A stretch of DNA of 64,000 nucleotides from Sulfuriroseicoccus oceanibius (GTDB lineage: Bacteria; Verrucomicrobiota; Verrucomicrobiia; Verrucomicrobiales; SLCJ01). The notes below the pieces were generated by a model, which was not told the origin of the DNA, made no database searches, and saw nothing but the letters and a program-made list of their open reading frames with translations. A program made the translations under genes and the position numbers. This document shows, one piece after another, positions 53,377-61,600 of the stretch; position 1 is the first letter of the stretch; each line of letters starts with the position of its first letter. The stretch spans positions 3,224,001-3,288,000 of the forward strand of contig NZ_CP066776.1 of the NCBI RefSeq assembly GCF_010681825.2, read 5' to 3'.

Positions 53377-53547
53377 TCATGGATCCGGGCGACTCTTCTT
53401 CAATATCACCACATCTACGGATGCCAGCGACTCCAGCTCATAGTCCGCATCACGTCCACTCACACCGATAGCAAGCAACCGCTTTTTGGCTGTGCGGCGG
53501 CTTATTCTGCCGGTGGTATATCTCTCTATGATTTCGTCTCGTGTCAT
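53377..53547 (-). CDS. small hypothetical protein (56 aa) of the integrated element
   Basis: A short frame not longer than 56 codons, starting MTRDEIIERYTTGRISRRTAK at 53547, 26 bp after the primase stop. The sequence is basic with a helix-turn-helix-like first half (RDEIIERYTTGRISRRTAKKRLLAIG) resembling a small DNA-binding or SHOCT-like module, but I cannot assign it. Support is codon pattern and tight spacing in a compact same-strand module. Confidence 0.5.
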   Translation of the reverse strand: MTRDEIIERYTTGRISRRTAKKRLLAIGVSGRDADYELESLASVDVVILKKSRPDP

Positions 53548-53572
53548 GTCCCGCGCCTGTCTCGCCGTCGCA

Positions 53573-54559
53573 TCATAACGCTACGTCGGCGGCATAGTCG
53601 AGCCAGAGCAACTGTGATCGGTTGCCGGTCTTCTCGTGCCGATGTCCTGGTAGTCTGCACGGGTGCTCAGGATGACCGACTAGCCCGGCGTCGATGCCTA
53701 GCTGCGGAGCGATTGAGCGAAGATCGGCAACGGCTTGCGGCGGCGGAGCATGAAACCACGCGTGCAAGCTCTTCGATCCGGTAAAGACAATCGCGGCCAG
53801 TCTCCAATGAAGGTCTTCGCGCATCCATCGGATGATTGCGGCGGAGTCTGCTAGATGTGCTCGAAGTTCGTCGGGGTTGGTTGGCGCGGTTCCGTCAAAT
53901 CCGTCGAAGTCGAGCACGATATAGGGCGAAGCTTCTACGTTGTCCCGCGTGCGGCTTGTTGTGCCTTCCTTCCACGTTGCCGGGGTGGTCATGGATCCGC
54001 AACGATGCGCGGTTGAATGGTGGCCGGTGGTCTTCTGCCATCGGGCGGCGTGCGCGGTTCCTGATTCGTGAACTTCTCCAGTCCACAGCAACGCATCCGG
54101 CGGGAATAACGCGGAAAGCATTGCGCGGTCGGGGAACTTCTTCAGCATTGGCCGGTCGAGCCTCACGGGGCTATCTGCCAGGATTTCCTCGCTTGTCCAT
54201 CGGTGGCGATCAATGAGCGGCCTGCGGTATTCCTGCGCGGCCTTGGCGCGTGCTTTCTGCTCGGCCTCCTGTCGTTGTCGCTGCTCTTGTTCCCTCTGCC
54301 AGCGGCGTTTCTCGTCAGGGTCGGGCTTCCAGTCCGATTCCCTACCGGCTAGAGCGTAGATGGTCTTGGTATCGCAAGACGCTCTGCAATGGTAGATGCC
54401 GCTTTCGAAGATCACTAGATTATCCTGCGCGGTGTCGCGGCCTTCAGCGTGGCACGCGGGGCATTGCGCTTCGTGCTGTCCAGCTACGGGGCGAAGCGCC
54501 ACAAGTCGAGCGGGATCAAGGGCGCATGTCTCGGGGAAGATATGGGGGGCTGTTTCCAT
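53573..54559 (-). CDS. primase of the archaeo-eukaryotic (AEP/prim-pol) type with zinc-binding N-terminus
   Basis: About 328 residues from the ATG at 54559 (METAPHIFPETCALD). Near the start is a zinc site CPACHAEG ... YHCRASC. A charged, Gln/Arg-rich linker follows, then the AEP core: VLDFDGFDG (metal Asp pair), SKSLHAWFH (the sxH motif) and HPCRLPGHRHEKTG (RLPG). Together these identify a satellite- or plasmid-type primase. The frame is open to 54787, across the repeat cluster and the repA 3' end, so an upstream non-ATG start cannot be excluded. Next to a RepA-like helicase, it forms a replication module. Confidence 0.82.
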   Translation of the reverse strand: METAPHIFPETCALDPARLVALRPVAGQHEAQCPACHAEGRDTAQDNLVIFESGIYHCRASCDTKTIYALAGRESDWKPDPDEKRRWQREQEQRQRQEAEQKARAKAAQEYRRPLIDRHRWTSEEILADSPVRLDRPMLKKFPDRAMLSALFPPDALLWTGEVHESGTAHAARWQKTTGHHSTAHRCGSMTTPATWKEGTTSRTRDNVEASPYIVLDFDGFDGTAPTNPDELRAHLADSAAIIRWMREDLHWRLAAIVFTGSKSLHAWFHAPPPQAVADLRSIAPQLGIDAGLVGHPEHPCRLPGHRHEKTGNRSQLLWLDYAADVAL

Positions 54560-54699
54560 GATTTCAATGGGTGGTTTCCGTGTCCGTTTCTTGGAAACGT
54601 CCGGTTTTACAAGGGGCGCGGGGTGTCTGTTTCCAGTGGTTTCCAATTTCGTTTCCACTCGTTTCCCGTTTCCCCGCCTTAGGGGAGGAAACTGGAAAC
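54552..54699. repeat. iteron-like cluster of GTTTCC (ten copies), candidate replication origin
   Basis: GTTTCC occurs on the plus strand at 54552, 54574, 54629, 54639, 54651, 54661 and 54668, and as GGAAAC at 54593, 54687 and 54694: ten copies in 148 bp, five of them spaced 7-12 bp apart. The cluster fills the gap between the helicase stop (54709) and the primase start (54559), a natural place for an origin. Confidence 0.6.
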
Positions 54700-54708
54700 G
54701 GATGGGGG

Positions 54709-55776
54709 TTAAGCGGGGAGATAGCGCCCGTTGTCGATTCTGATCTTCTTGTCCGCCTGCGCCTTTTTCGCCCATTTGGAGATGCACCCTTTGGTCTTTC
54801 CTAGGTCGGTTGCGATTTCGGATGCCGATGTGTAACCACCCAAAACCAAGTCGATAAACTGATCGTAGAAGTCGATTGTGGCAGTGGTGGATTCGATGCC
54901 GTCGGGCGTTTCAATCAGAGTCCAGAGAAGCGGCGGAACCTCTGAAGGCGAAACGTTCCTGCACTTGGTGAACCTCGTCTTGAATTGAAGGGCGGCGCTG
55001 TCGTCCTCGTTGGCTTCCTCTAGCGAGATGATCCAATGTGCAGCGTCTTCCCGTTTGCTTGTGCCGCGAATGTTCCCATTGCGCCCGGCATGGCATACCA
55101 GAATCACGGCAATCCCCCGGCGTCGCATGTCGAGAATCCACGGACTAACCTGCTCCCATGAATCCGCCTTGTCTTCCTGGAGTCCGTGAAATGCGGTGGA
55201 GAGGTTGTCGAGAATCAGGGTGCTAATTCCCTGCTCTCGGCAATAGGCGGCAATGGCTGCTTGATAGGCATCATCGGCTAGGTTCAGGGTCAACTCGTCG
55301 CCCGATTCACTGAAAAGCCGTTCATGGCTCAACAAGCTGAAGTAGTCGCTGTCTATGCGGAGCGAGTCGCATCGGGTCTTCACTAGGTCGTGAATGTTCA
55401 TCTCACTGTCGAGATAGAGAACCTTGTGCCGTTGCTGCGCCTGCCAATGGCTACCGATCATAGTGCCTTCAGAAAGCGCCTTGCCGATCAATAGCGACAG
55501 CCAGCTCTTACCGGCTCCCCTTGGCGCGTAGATGATCCCGTAGTCGCCTCTCTTGTAGAACGGGGAAAGCATTACCGGGCGTTCCGGGATTGCTAGGCCT
55601 CTAAAGGTATCGGCTGAAACGACAGCGCGATCGAGTGAGCGGAGCACTCGGTCGAATAGCTCCGGCGACTTAGTTCTCTCCCGTTCCGGGTGATTCCCAG
55701 CACCCTCTGCGAGTGCGGCGACGGTTGGGCTTTTCGGCTCTAGCTGCGCGACGGTTTGATAGTCGTACTTCTTCAT
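54709..55776 (-). CDS. RepA-like AAA ATPase / replicative helicase
   Basis: 355 residues from the ATG at 55776 (MKKYDYQTVAQLEP); the frame continues to 55839. RecA-fold ATPase: Walker A YAPRGAGKSWLS (about 83-94), KVLYLDSEM, Walker B STLILDNLS (about 180), and VILVCHAGRNGNIRGTSKRED, the sensor region typical of the RepA/AAA_25 helicases of plasmids and satellites. The C-terminal 60 residues form a winged-helix-like domain (GGYTSASEIATDLGKTKGCISKWAKKAQ). Probably unwinds the origin for the adjacent primase. Confidence 0.85.
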   Translation of the reverse strand: MKKYDYQTVAQLEPKSPTVAALAEGAGNHPERERTKSPELFDRVLRSLDRAVVSADTFRGLAIPERPVMLSPFYKRGDYGIIYAPRGAGKSWLSLLIGKALSEGTMIGSHWQAQQRHKVLYLDSEMNIHDLVKTRCDSLRIDSDYFSLLSHERLFSESGDELTLNLADDAYQAAIAAYCREQGISTLILDNLSTAFHGLQEDKADSWEQVSPWILDMRRRGIAVILVCHAGRNGNIRGTSKREDAAHWIISLEEANEDDSAALQFKTRFTKCRNVSPSEVPPLLWTLIETPDGIESTTATIDFYDQFIDLVLGGYTSASEIATDLGKTKGCISKWAKKAQADKKIRIDNGRYLPA

Positions 55777-55852
55777 AGAAGGCAATGTTTTTTGCCCTTG
55801 TCTCTCGGGTCGCATCTGCCTAGAGTCGAAGCGTCTCAAAACTTCTTTCTAG

Positions 55853-55899
55853 GCTCGTTGCCCTTGCGAACGCAACCCCGGGGGCAGCGGGCTTTTTTT
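55853..55899 (+). terminator. plus-strand intrinsic terminator inside the minus-strand module
   Basis: GCTCGTTGCCC (55853-55863) pairs with GGGCAGCGGGC (55882-55892) through 11 pairs including two G-T, then seven T. No plus-strand gene precedes it, so if real it ends an antisense or regulatory transcript crossing the repA 5' region. Confidence 0.65.
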
Positions 55900-55934
55900 G
55901 TGCTTGGGTGGTTTTCCGTTGGTGCGGGCGGCTG

Positions 55935-56162
55935 CTACTTCCCTCCCTCTGCCGGTACGCGGGCAGCGTCCAGCCATGCGTCTAGCGATTCGACTAGAAC
56001 AAGGATCTTGCCAACCTGCTTGTCCCCCGCTGCGGCAATCTTCGTGATCTCAACTTTACCGGCGGCAACCGCTGCTTTGATCGTGGATCGGCTCAGCCCC
56101 GAATAAGCGGCGGCGGTAGTCAGGTCGAACCATTTCGGCTTGATGTGTGTTGGTTTACTCAT
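55935..56162 (-). CDS. AlpA/excisionase-like helix-turn-helix protein
   Basis: 75 residues with the MerR-like HTH_17 pattern: WFDLTTAAAYSGLSRSTIKAAVAAGKVEITKI followed by LVLVESLDAWLDA. Such proteins act as excisionases or transcriptional activators; in Gram-negative phage satellites AlpA activates the island. It sits between the unknown gene at 56363 and the repA-like gene, with a repeat-rich 200-bp region upstream. Confidence 0.8.
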   Translation of the reverse strand: MSKPTHIKPKWFDLTTAAAYSGLSRSTIKAAVAAGKVEITKIAAAGDKQVGKILVLVESLDAWLDAARVPAEGGK

Positions 56163-56231
56163 GCTTCCAGATAAACGGCGAAATGATTAAACCGTCAAGG
56201 CGTAAGCGACACAACACCAACGAGTTACAAC

Positions 56232-56320
56232 GGGCAATAGTGGGTAGTTTTGGGCAATAAAGGGCGAAATAGGGGAACCTTTCGGGCAAAAAAACGCCCA
56301 AGCGGAACCTTTCGGAACCA
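56232..56320. repeat. direct repeats upstream of the AlpA-like gene
   Basis: GGGCAATA at 56232-56239 and 56252-56259 (20-bp phase), with a GGGCGAAAT variant at 56262, then GGAACCTTTCGG at 56274-56285 and 56304-56315. They lie within the 200 bp between the AlpA-like start (56162) and the stop of the gene at 56363. Possible binding sites for a regulator or an origin element. Confidence 0.6.
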
Positions 56321-56362
56321 CAAGGGCGACTTTCGGCAGCTTTTCGCGCTGAAAGGGGCGAC

Positions 56363-57052
56363 TTAATTTTTCTCCGATATTTCTTCCAGATCGGGCTTGC
56401 CCGTGGCCTCGATTCGCCACAATCGCGCCTTTGGCAGCATGACGTCCGCGTCATCTAACCTCAGACCATCTTGCCGCATTGATTCATAGCGCTGCGTCAC
56501 TTCCTCCAAGGTTACAGGGCGTAGATCCAGTGCCCCCGTCCATCTGAAACATTCCTCTGTATAGTGCCACAACCACCCCTTCACCCAAGGCTCACGCGCA
56601 TCCAGGTCTGCCAGTCCGAACGCGGCCTTCGTGAAGGCGTCAAACGTGACATAAGGCACACCATCAACTTCGTGCACGTCTTTAGAATCCCATCCCTCAA
56701 ACGAGGGTAAGTTTGCAGGCCTACCATTCCCCGACGACACCCTGCACGCATCCATTACTCTCTTGTTGCGCTCACGCTCTTCGCGAAGCTCGGCCTCATT
56801 GCTTTGTATCGCGTCACGCATCCGTTCCAAGGTGCTGCCTGCATCCCGCCAGATTTTCAACGCTATAGTCGTCCGTAGAAAATCTTCCTTAAACTTGCCG
56901 TATAGACTGGCTTCGAGTTGCGCCAGTTGGAACTGATCGGGGAGTTGATCGACACTGTGAAAGCCAAGCACCCCGTGGCTGGGATGCCCTTCGAGGTAAG
57001 GCCGTTTCTCGCTTTCAATTTCTGAGGGGATGCCTGATTGCCGCTTATCCAT
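56363..57052 (-). CDS. hypothetical protein of the integrated element
   Basis: 229 residues (MDKRQSGIPSEIESEKRPYLEG). A coiled-coil-prone stretch (ERMRDAIQSNEAELREERERNKRVMDA, written here only in part: ELREERERNKRV) around residues 75-105 is followed by a globular part with several Trp (EPWVKGWLWHYTEECFRW). No domain recognised. Lies 22 bp after the 67-residue gene and is part of the int-proximal cluster. Confidence 0.65.
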   Translation of the reverse strand: MDKRQSGIPSEIESEKRPYLEGHPSHGVLGFHSVDQLPDQFQLAQLEASLYGKFKEDFLRTTIALKIWRDAGSTLERMRDAIQSNEAELREERERNKRVMDACRVSSGNGRPANLPSFEGWDSKDVHEVDGVPYVTFDAFTKAAFGLADLDAREPWVKGWLWHYTEECFRWTGALDLRPVTLEEVTQRYESMRQDGLRLDDADVMLPKARLWRIEATGKPDLEEISEKN

Positions 57053-57074
57053 AAAGCCAAGAATTGATTCACGT

Positions 57075-57278
57075 TTACTTGCCAGCGATGGCGGCGGCGT
57101 GTTCCAGCGCTTCGGCCTTCAGTTGCTCGCCAGCTGCGCGTCCGGCGGCTTTCGCGCGTGCGGCCAGGTTGGCGGCTGTGTCGTTGTCGATCTCGGTTGT
57201 GATCCGGCGGAGTGTGTCGGCCTCGACTCCGGTATACTTGGCGACTCGGGCAATCTGGTCTTCGGTTGGTTGGTTCAT
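57075..57278 (-). CDS. small hypothetical protein (67 aa) of the integrated element
   Basis: 67 residues, MNQPTEDQIARVAKYTGVEAD ... ALEHAAAIAGK; helical and Ala-rich, acidic at the start. Lies 39 bp downstream of int and 22 bp upstream of the 229-residue gene, same strand. No recognised domain; perhaps a small regulator. Confidence 0.55.
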   Translation of the reverse strand: MNQPTEDQIARVAKYTGVEADTLRRITTEIDNDTAANLAARAKAAGRAAGEQLKAEALEHAAAIAGK

Positions 57279-57317
57279 ATCTCGTTGGTGGTTTGGTTGG
57301 TAGGGTTTGGGAAAGGA

Positions 57318-58472
57318 TTAGATTTCGAGGGTGGCGATGGCTTGTTTGAGCTGTTCAAGTTCGGTGCGGTTATAAAGTTGGTGAATCGCTTCCGATGAAT
57401 GACCGGCAAGCTGCATCCGGCCTTCTGCGGCAACTCCACCAGCGGCGAGCCATGAAACAAACGTAACCCTCAAGCTGTGGAATGTCCGCTTTGCCGTGGC
57501 GCGGTTGGGCAGTGTGATCTCTCTGGGAACGCCCGCTTGTTTCATCAGGCTATTGAAGTTGCGTGATGTCTGCTCGGGCTTTTTGGATCCCGCTTCGGGG
57601 AATAACTCCCCTGCCTTATCGGCAACCCACGCTTTGACCGGCGCGGCCAATGGAATCGCTACCGTCTTACCAAACCGGCGCGTCTTCTTCGGCGTCACGA
57701 TTAGAACGCCTTCGCCGTCGATCATGTCAGAATGAAGTGCGATCACATCCGCCAAGCGTAGTCCGGTGTACGTCGCGAAAAGCACAATCCCGCGCATCTC
57801 GTCATCAGCCAGCGCAAGAATCCGCTCGATCTCGTCACGGGTGAACGCCCCCTTGATCGACTTGTCGGTCATTGGCAACGATTTAACCAGCTTGGCAGGG
57901 TTGCGGCTACAGATGCCGCGTGCGTGCGCGTCCGTCATCACGCGGCGGAGCTCCGACAAACTTTGATTGATTGATCCTCGCTTTTTGCCGTCATCCAGCA
58001 TCTTGTCCAGCGCTGCGGAAATATGCGCCTCGGTAAGTTTGCCGATATGCGCATCTGCCACCTTGTCGCCAAGTGCGGCCAGCATCCGGAAACGGTTGCC
58101 GTTACTCGCTGAAATCGTGCCTCCATTCCATCGCTTCGCTTGTGCGTCGTGCCATGCCTCCCAGTGTTCGCGCAATGTGACCTGGTTGTCGTCAGGGTTG
58201 GCGACGGCATAGGCCTCTGCCAGCAACGACTCCAGAACGGGCAGCGTTAGCTTGCCAGCGTCCGCTGCGAATAGCCCCCGCTTCAGGATCCCAACGAAAG
58301 CCCGCTTCATCCCGTCGCCATCTGTCGCCTTCCGGTCTAAGGCTTCGAGTTCGATTGCCTTCTTCCGCGCTTCCGTCTTGGAAGACTCGCCAGTGGTGCG
58401 GGTGATCCGCTTACCATCCGCACCCGTCCAACGTGCGTACCAAATGTTTCCTCGCTTTTTCAATCCGGCCAT
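57318..58472 (-). CDS. int: tyrosine recombinase / integrase
   Basis: 384 residues. N-terminal arm-type domain (KKRGNIWYARWTGADGKRITRT), SAM-like core-binding domain (about 95-195), catalytic domain with Arg239 (ATYTGLRLADV), His332 and Arg335 (FHSLRVTF), His358 (LAGHSS) and the nucleophile Tyr367 (IHQLYNRT). A full set of catalytic residues, so probably active. First gene of the element, its start 89 bp from the right attachment repeat, the usual position for a satellite or island integrase. Confidence 0.96.
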   Translation of the reverse strand: MAGLKKRGNIWYARWTGADGKRITRTTGESSKTEARKKAIELEALDRKATDGDGMKRAFVGILKRGLFAADAGKLTLPVLESLLAEAYAVANPDDNQVTLREHWEAWHDAQAKRWNGGTISASNGNRFRMLAALGDKVADAHIGKLTEAHISAALDKMLDDGKKRGSINQSLSELRRVMTDAHARGICSRNPAKLVKSLPMTDKSIKGAFTRDEIERILALADDEMRGIVLFATYTGLRLADVIALHSDMIDGEGVLIVTPKKTRRFGKTVAIPLAAPVKAWVADKAGELFPEAGSKKPEQTSRNFNSLMKQAGVPREITLPNRATAKRTFHSLRVTFVSWLAAGGVAAEGRMQLAGHSSEAIHQLYNRTELEQLKQAIATLEI

Positions 58473-58484
58473 GTCCCCGAATCT

Positions 58485-58524
58485 GTACCCACTTTAACGG
58501 GATAAAACAAGATTTTCTGGGTAC
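58485..58524. promoter_or_regulatory. inverted repeat in the int promoter region
   Basis: GTACCCA (58485-58491) and TGGGTAC (58518-58524) form a perfect inverted repeat with a 26-nt spacer, directly upstream of int and 37 bp from the attachment repeat. Candidate operator or integrase arm site. Confidence 0.5.
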
Positions 58525-58560
58525 AGTGACCGCTGAGGCCTTATTTTATAAGGGTCTGAG

Positions 58561-58575
58561 ATTATAGCCCAAAAT
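58561..58575. other. right attachment repeat (attR candidate)
   Basis: ATTATAGCCCAAAAT, one mismatch to 52026-52040. It lies 46 bp past the stop of the large secreted protein gene at 58622, so integration disturbed an intergenic region, not a coding sequence. Confidence 0.8.
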
Positions 58576-58621
58576 CCCACCGCCCGCCGAAAATTCCGCA
58601 GGCCAATTCACGCCCCTATTG

Positions 58622-61600
58622 TCACTCCTTTTCTCCGGGCTCGAACTTGGTGAGTTCTCTTCCCCAACGATAGTCGCTGCCAGCTCCGCCCTCTGTCTTC
58701 ACCAATCCAACTCCGGGAAAATACCACAAGGTCGTGACACTCTTGGCATAGAGACTGCCCGCCTGCTCGTCGCCGACCCAATGGGAAGCACGCACCTTCA
58801 GACAGTAGCGGTAGGTTCCCGCAGGAACCTCTACGTGCTCGAGTCCGAGTACTTCGAACTCTTGATAATGAAGTGAGTCCTCTTCAGCACCATCCGCCCG
58901 ATACTTTTCGATCACCCGCATCCCTTCCCTGAGTTCAGCGGGCATCATCAAAGCGTTTGGACTATAGTTCCACCCCGAGGATCCATCGACGTTGCGCCAT
59001 CCTAAACTGCGGGCATCGCCATCCAGCTTCCACCGGACTTCGGATACCCCTTCCCTTTCCCCTTCTCGGGTGATGCGAGTCAGCAACTCCCCCGGCGCAT
59101 CAGATCTCACATTTTCCTGCACGACAGAGGTCTGGTTGCGAGTCCCTCCCCAGAAGGGAGCAGTCTCCTGATACTCCCAGCGGGCTCCGACCGTGGTGAC
59201 CAGCATATCCTGCGCCGTTGCCAACAGCTCACCACCGGGCTCAATCACACCAACGACTTGTGGCCGCGGTTGAACCGAGAGCTTCGCAACCGCACGCAAC
59301 CCGCCGTCATCGAAGCTGAGGCCGGCTGAAATATGATCGAAGCGTTCGAGCACCTCAACAGGGACCGCCTCCGACCGAGGCTTGGCGGGAAATCCATATG
59401 CCACCGACTCCATGGTCATCTCCTCGGCATTCCAACGGAACCCCTTGCCACCGGGACAATGCAGAGGTTCGCCAAACAAACGCGCGTGCACTGCCACCGG
59501 GTCCTCCTCCGGAAAGCGCTGGTGCCACTCGTTCAGAATCGGCAATGCACTCCAACTGACACGGCGCCGCACTCCCTCGTCAACCAGTGACGTCTTGCGC
59601 CCGGTTGGCAATCCGAGAATCGTCTCAAGATCTCCATCGAGGAAGATGCTCTCCGCCTTGTCCGTGACCTCGTCACCAGCAGCGACGGCGCTCCCATTAT
59701 CCGCGACCGAGGTCTCACGCACCATCGCCCGTTGCAGCAGCTCCTCATTGAATGAAACCAGCAACGCCGACTTGGTGACGGCATAGAAAACCTCGAATTG
59801 AGCACCGTCATCCACGGATACAACGACGTATTTACGGCCATCCTCGGCCTCTCGGGTTTCCCATTGAATCGCGTCGGGCGCGGAGGACTCGACAAATGCC
59901 CGCAGCGAGGTCAGCACCATCGCCAATTTCATGCTGCTTTTGTTCTCAATCCGCACACCCAACGGGAGCCCCTGCACCAGATCATCCACTCCGTTACCAT
60001 TACCGTTAGGATGATAGCCAGCCCGCACCAGCTCCCAGAACGGCGATTTGTCTGCGAATACGGTCACCGAATCACCGACCCAGGATAGTGGGTTCACCTT
60101 AAGGCTAGGCAACACATCAATCAGAGTCTGATCAAACTCGCGGAACCTCCCGCCCTCCGTGTTGACCGCCATCGAAGCGAACATGACCGCATCCGCGTGA
60201 GGAGAACGCGCGCGCTGAGACAGCCGCGCCCCCCGCGTAATTTCCACAAAGTCGTCGTACTTGCTTTGGGCGATCAATGGCAGGACGGACAAATCCACAA
60301 CCCGCGAATCGTCCGCCAAATCGAAGCTCACCGCGATCGGGTCGAAAACATTTCGCCACCCGCGCTCATAGCCGCTTTTCCAATCCGCATAGGCATCCGC
60401 TTCCACCCCCGTCACGGTGTCCATTTCCATCTCAGAGATTGGGCGCACAAACCCCAACGACCCGAAATTCCCGCTGACCACCCGCCCATCATTCCATGCA
60501 ATCTCGCCAAGCAGGGGCGCATAGTCATCGCTCAATTTTCCATCCGTTAGCTGCTGCGCTGCCAATTGCTTCAGCGCCACAGCAGCCCGGATCCGACGCG
60601 ACGCACCAATCCGCACACGAGGACCACACCAGCGGCGGATACAAGCATCCGACAGAAACGCGTAGCCCGTCTTCATCTCGGCCAATGGGTAGCGGTTGCG
60701 GAATACCTTGTACTCGTCAGAACCCGCCAAGCCCGGCACGTTTCCACGATGCACTTCTAACACGCGCTCGATCTGAACGCGCGAATTCGCCACCACGACC
60801 AGATCCCCCACTCGCATCAAGTGACTGGAAAATGTGCGCAACGGATCGGCATAGCCAGCGTAGTCGCCGCCCTCCTGCCCCAAAGGCTCAAGCTCATCAG
60901 CTCCCGCCAACTTCGCCTGCACCGCAATCGTCCGCTTCAGCAGCTGGAACAACTCACCGGGATCGTTCGACTCAAACAACACCGCAACATCCGAGCCCAA
61001 CGGGAAATACGGATCACCTCCGGTGATTGCCACGCTCTCAACCGGCAACATTTTGGCCAATGCGCCGGGGAAACGCACGCCCATCTGAGCCATGTAACGT
61101 CCGGGCAAATCACGGTAATGCGGGCGCACGGAAGCCGTCTCGACCAGGGCTGCCCCTTCCTTCTCAATCACCCGCATGGTAGTGACCAATTGATCCAACG
61201 ATGGAAACACCACGATGTGCTGGTCCTCCGGCACGTAATGCGCGAGCGGATCGACGGAGACCTCGCCTTCACCCCGCATTCCAGACCAGTCGATGGCCTC
61301 AACCGTGACACCCTCCAACGCGCTCAAAGGGATATCGACACTACCGCGAGAGTTAGCACTTCCCCCCCACGTCCGGCGCCCGAGCAGGAGCTCTCGATCC
61401 AATGCCAGGTTATCCGAGACCGCCTGAACGCCGGTGAAGAAACGGATCGTGTCTCCTTGCCCGAAACGACTGCCTCTGATGGGGGCTCGGTCTTTGTCCG
61501 CGAGATGGAGAAACCACTGCCTTCCAACGGGAGTTTGTTGGGTCACCGTCCAATAGCTGTCGCGTTTCACCTCGGCAAAGCGAACTTCCTCAACCGGGTC

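Larger units (their letters stand above)
52026..58575 (-). mobile_element. 6.55-kb integrated element, candidate phage satellite (PICI-like)
   Basis: Bounded by 15-bp direct repeats ATTATAGCCCAGAAT (52026-52040) and ATTATAGCCCAAAAT (58561-58575). All its genes run on the minus strand, starting with a tyrosine integrase next to the right repeat and ending with a terminase-small-subunit-like gene near the left repeat; between them are an AlpA-like HTH protein, a RepA-like helicase, an AEP-type primase and several unknown small genes. No structural, portal, large-terminase, lysis or conjugation gene is present. Order and content match phage-inducible chromosomal islands; the alternative is a degraded prophage or an integrated plasmid-like replicon. 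Flanking genes are ordinary chromosomal ones. Confidence 0.8.
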
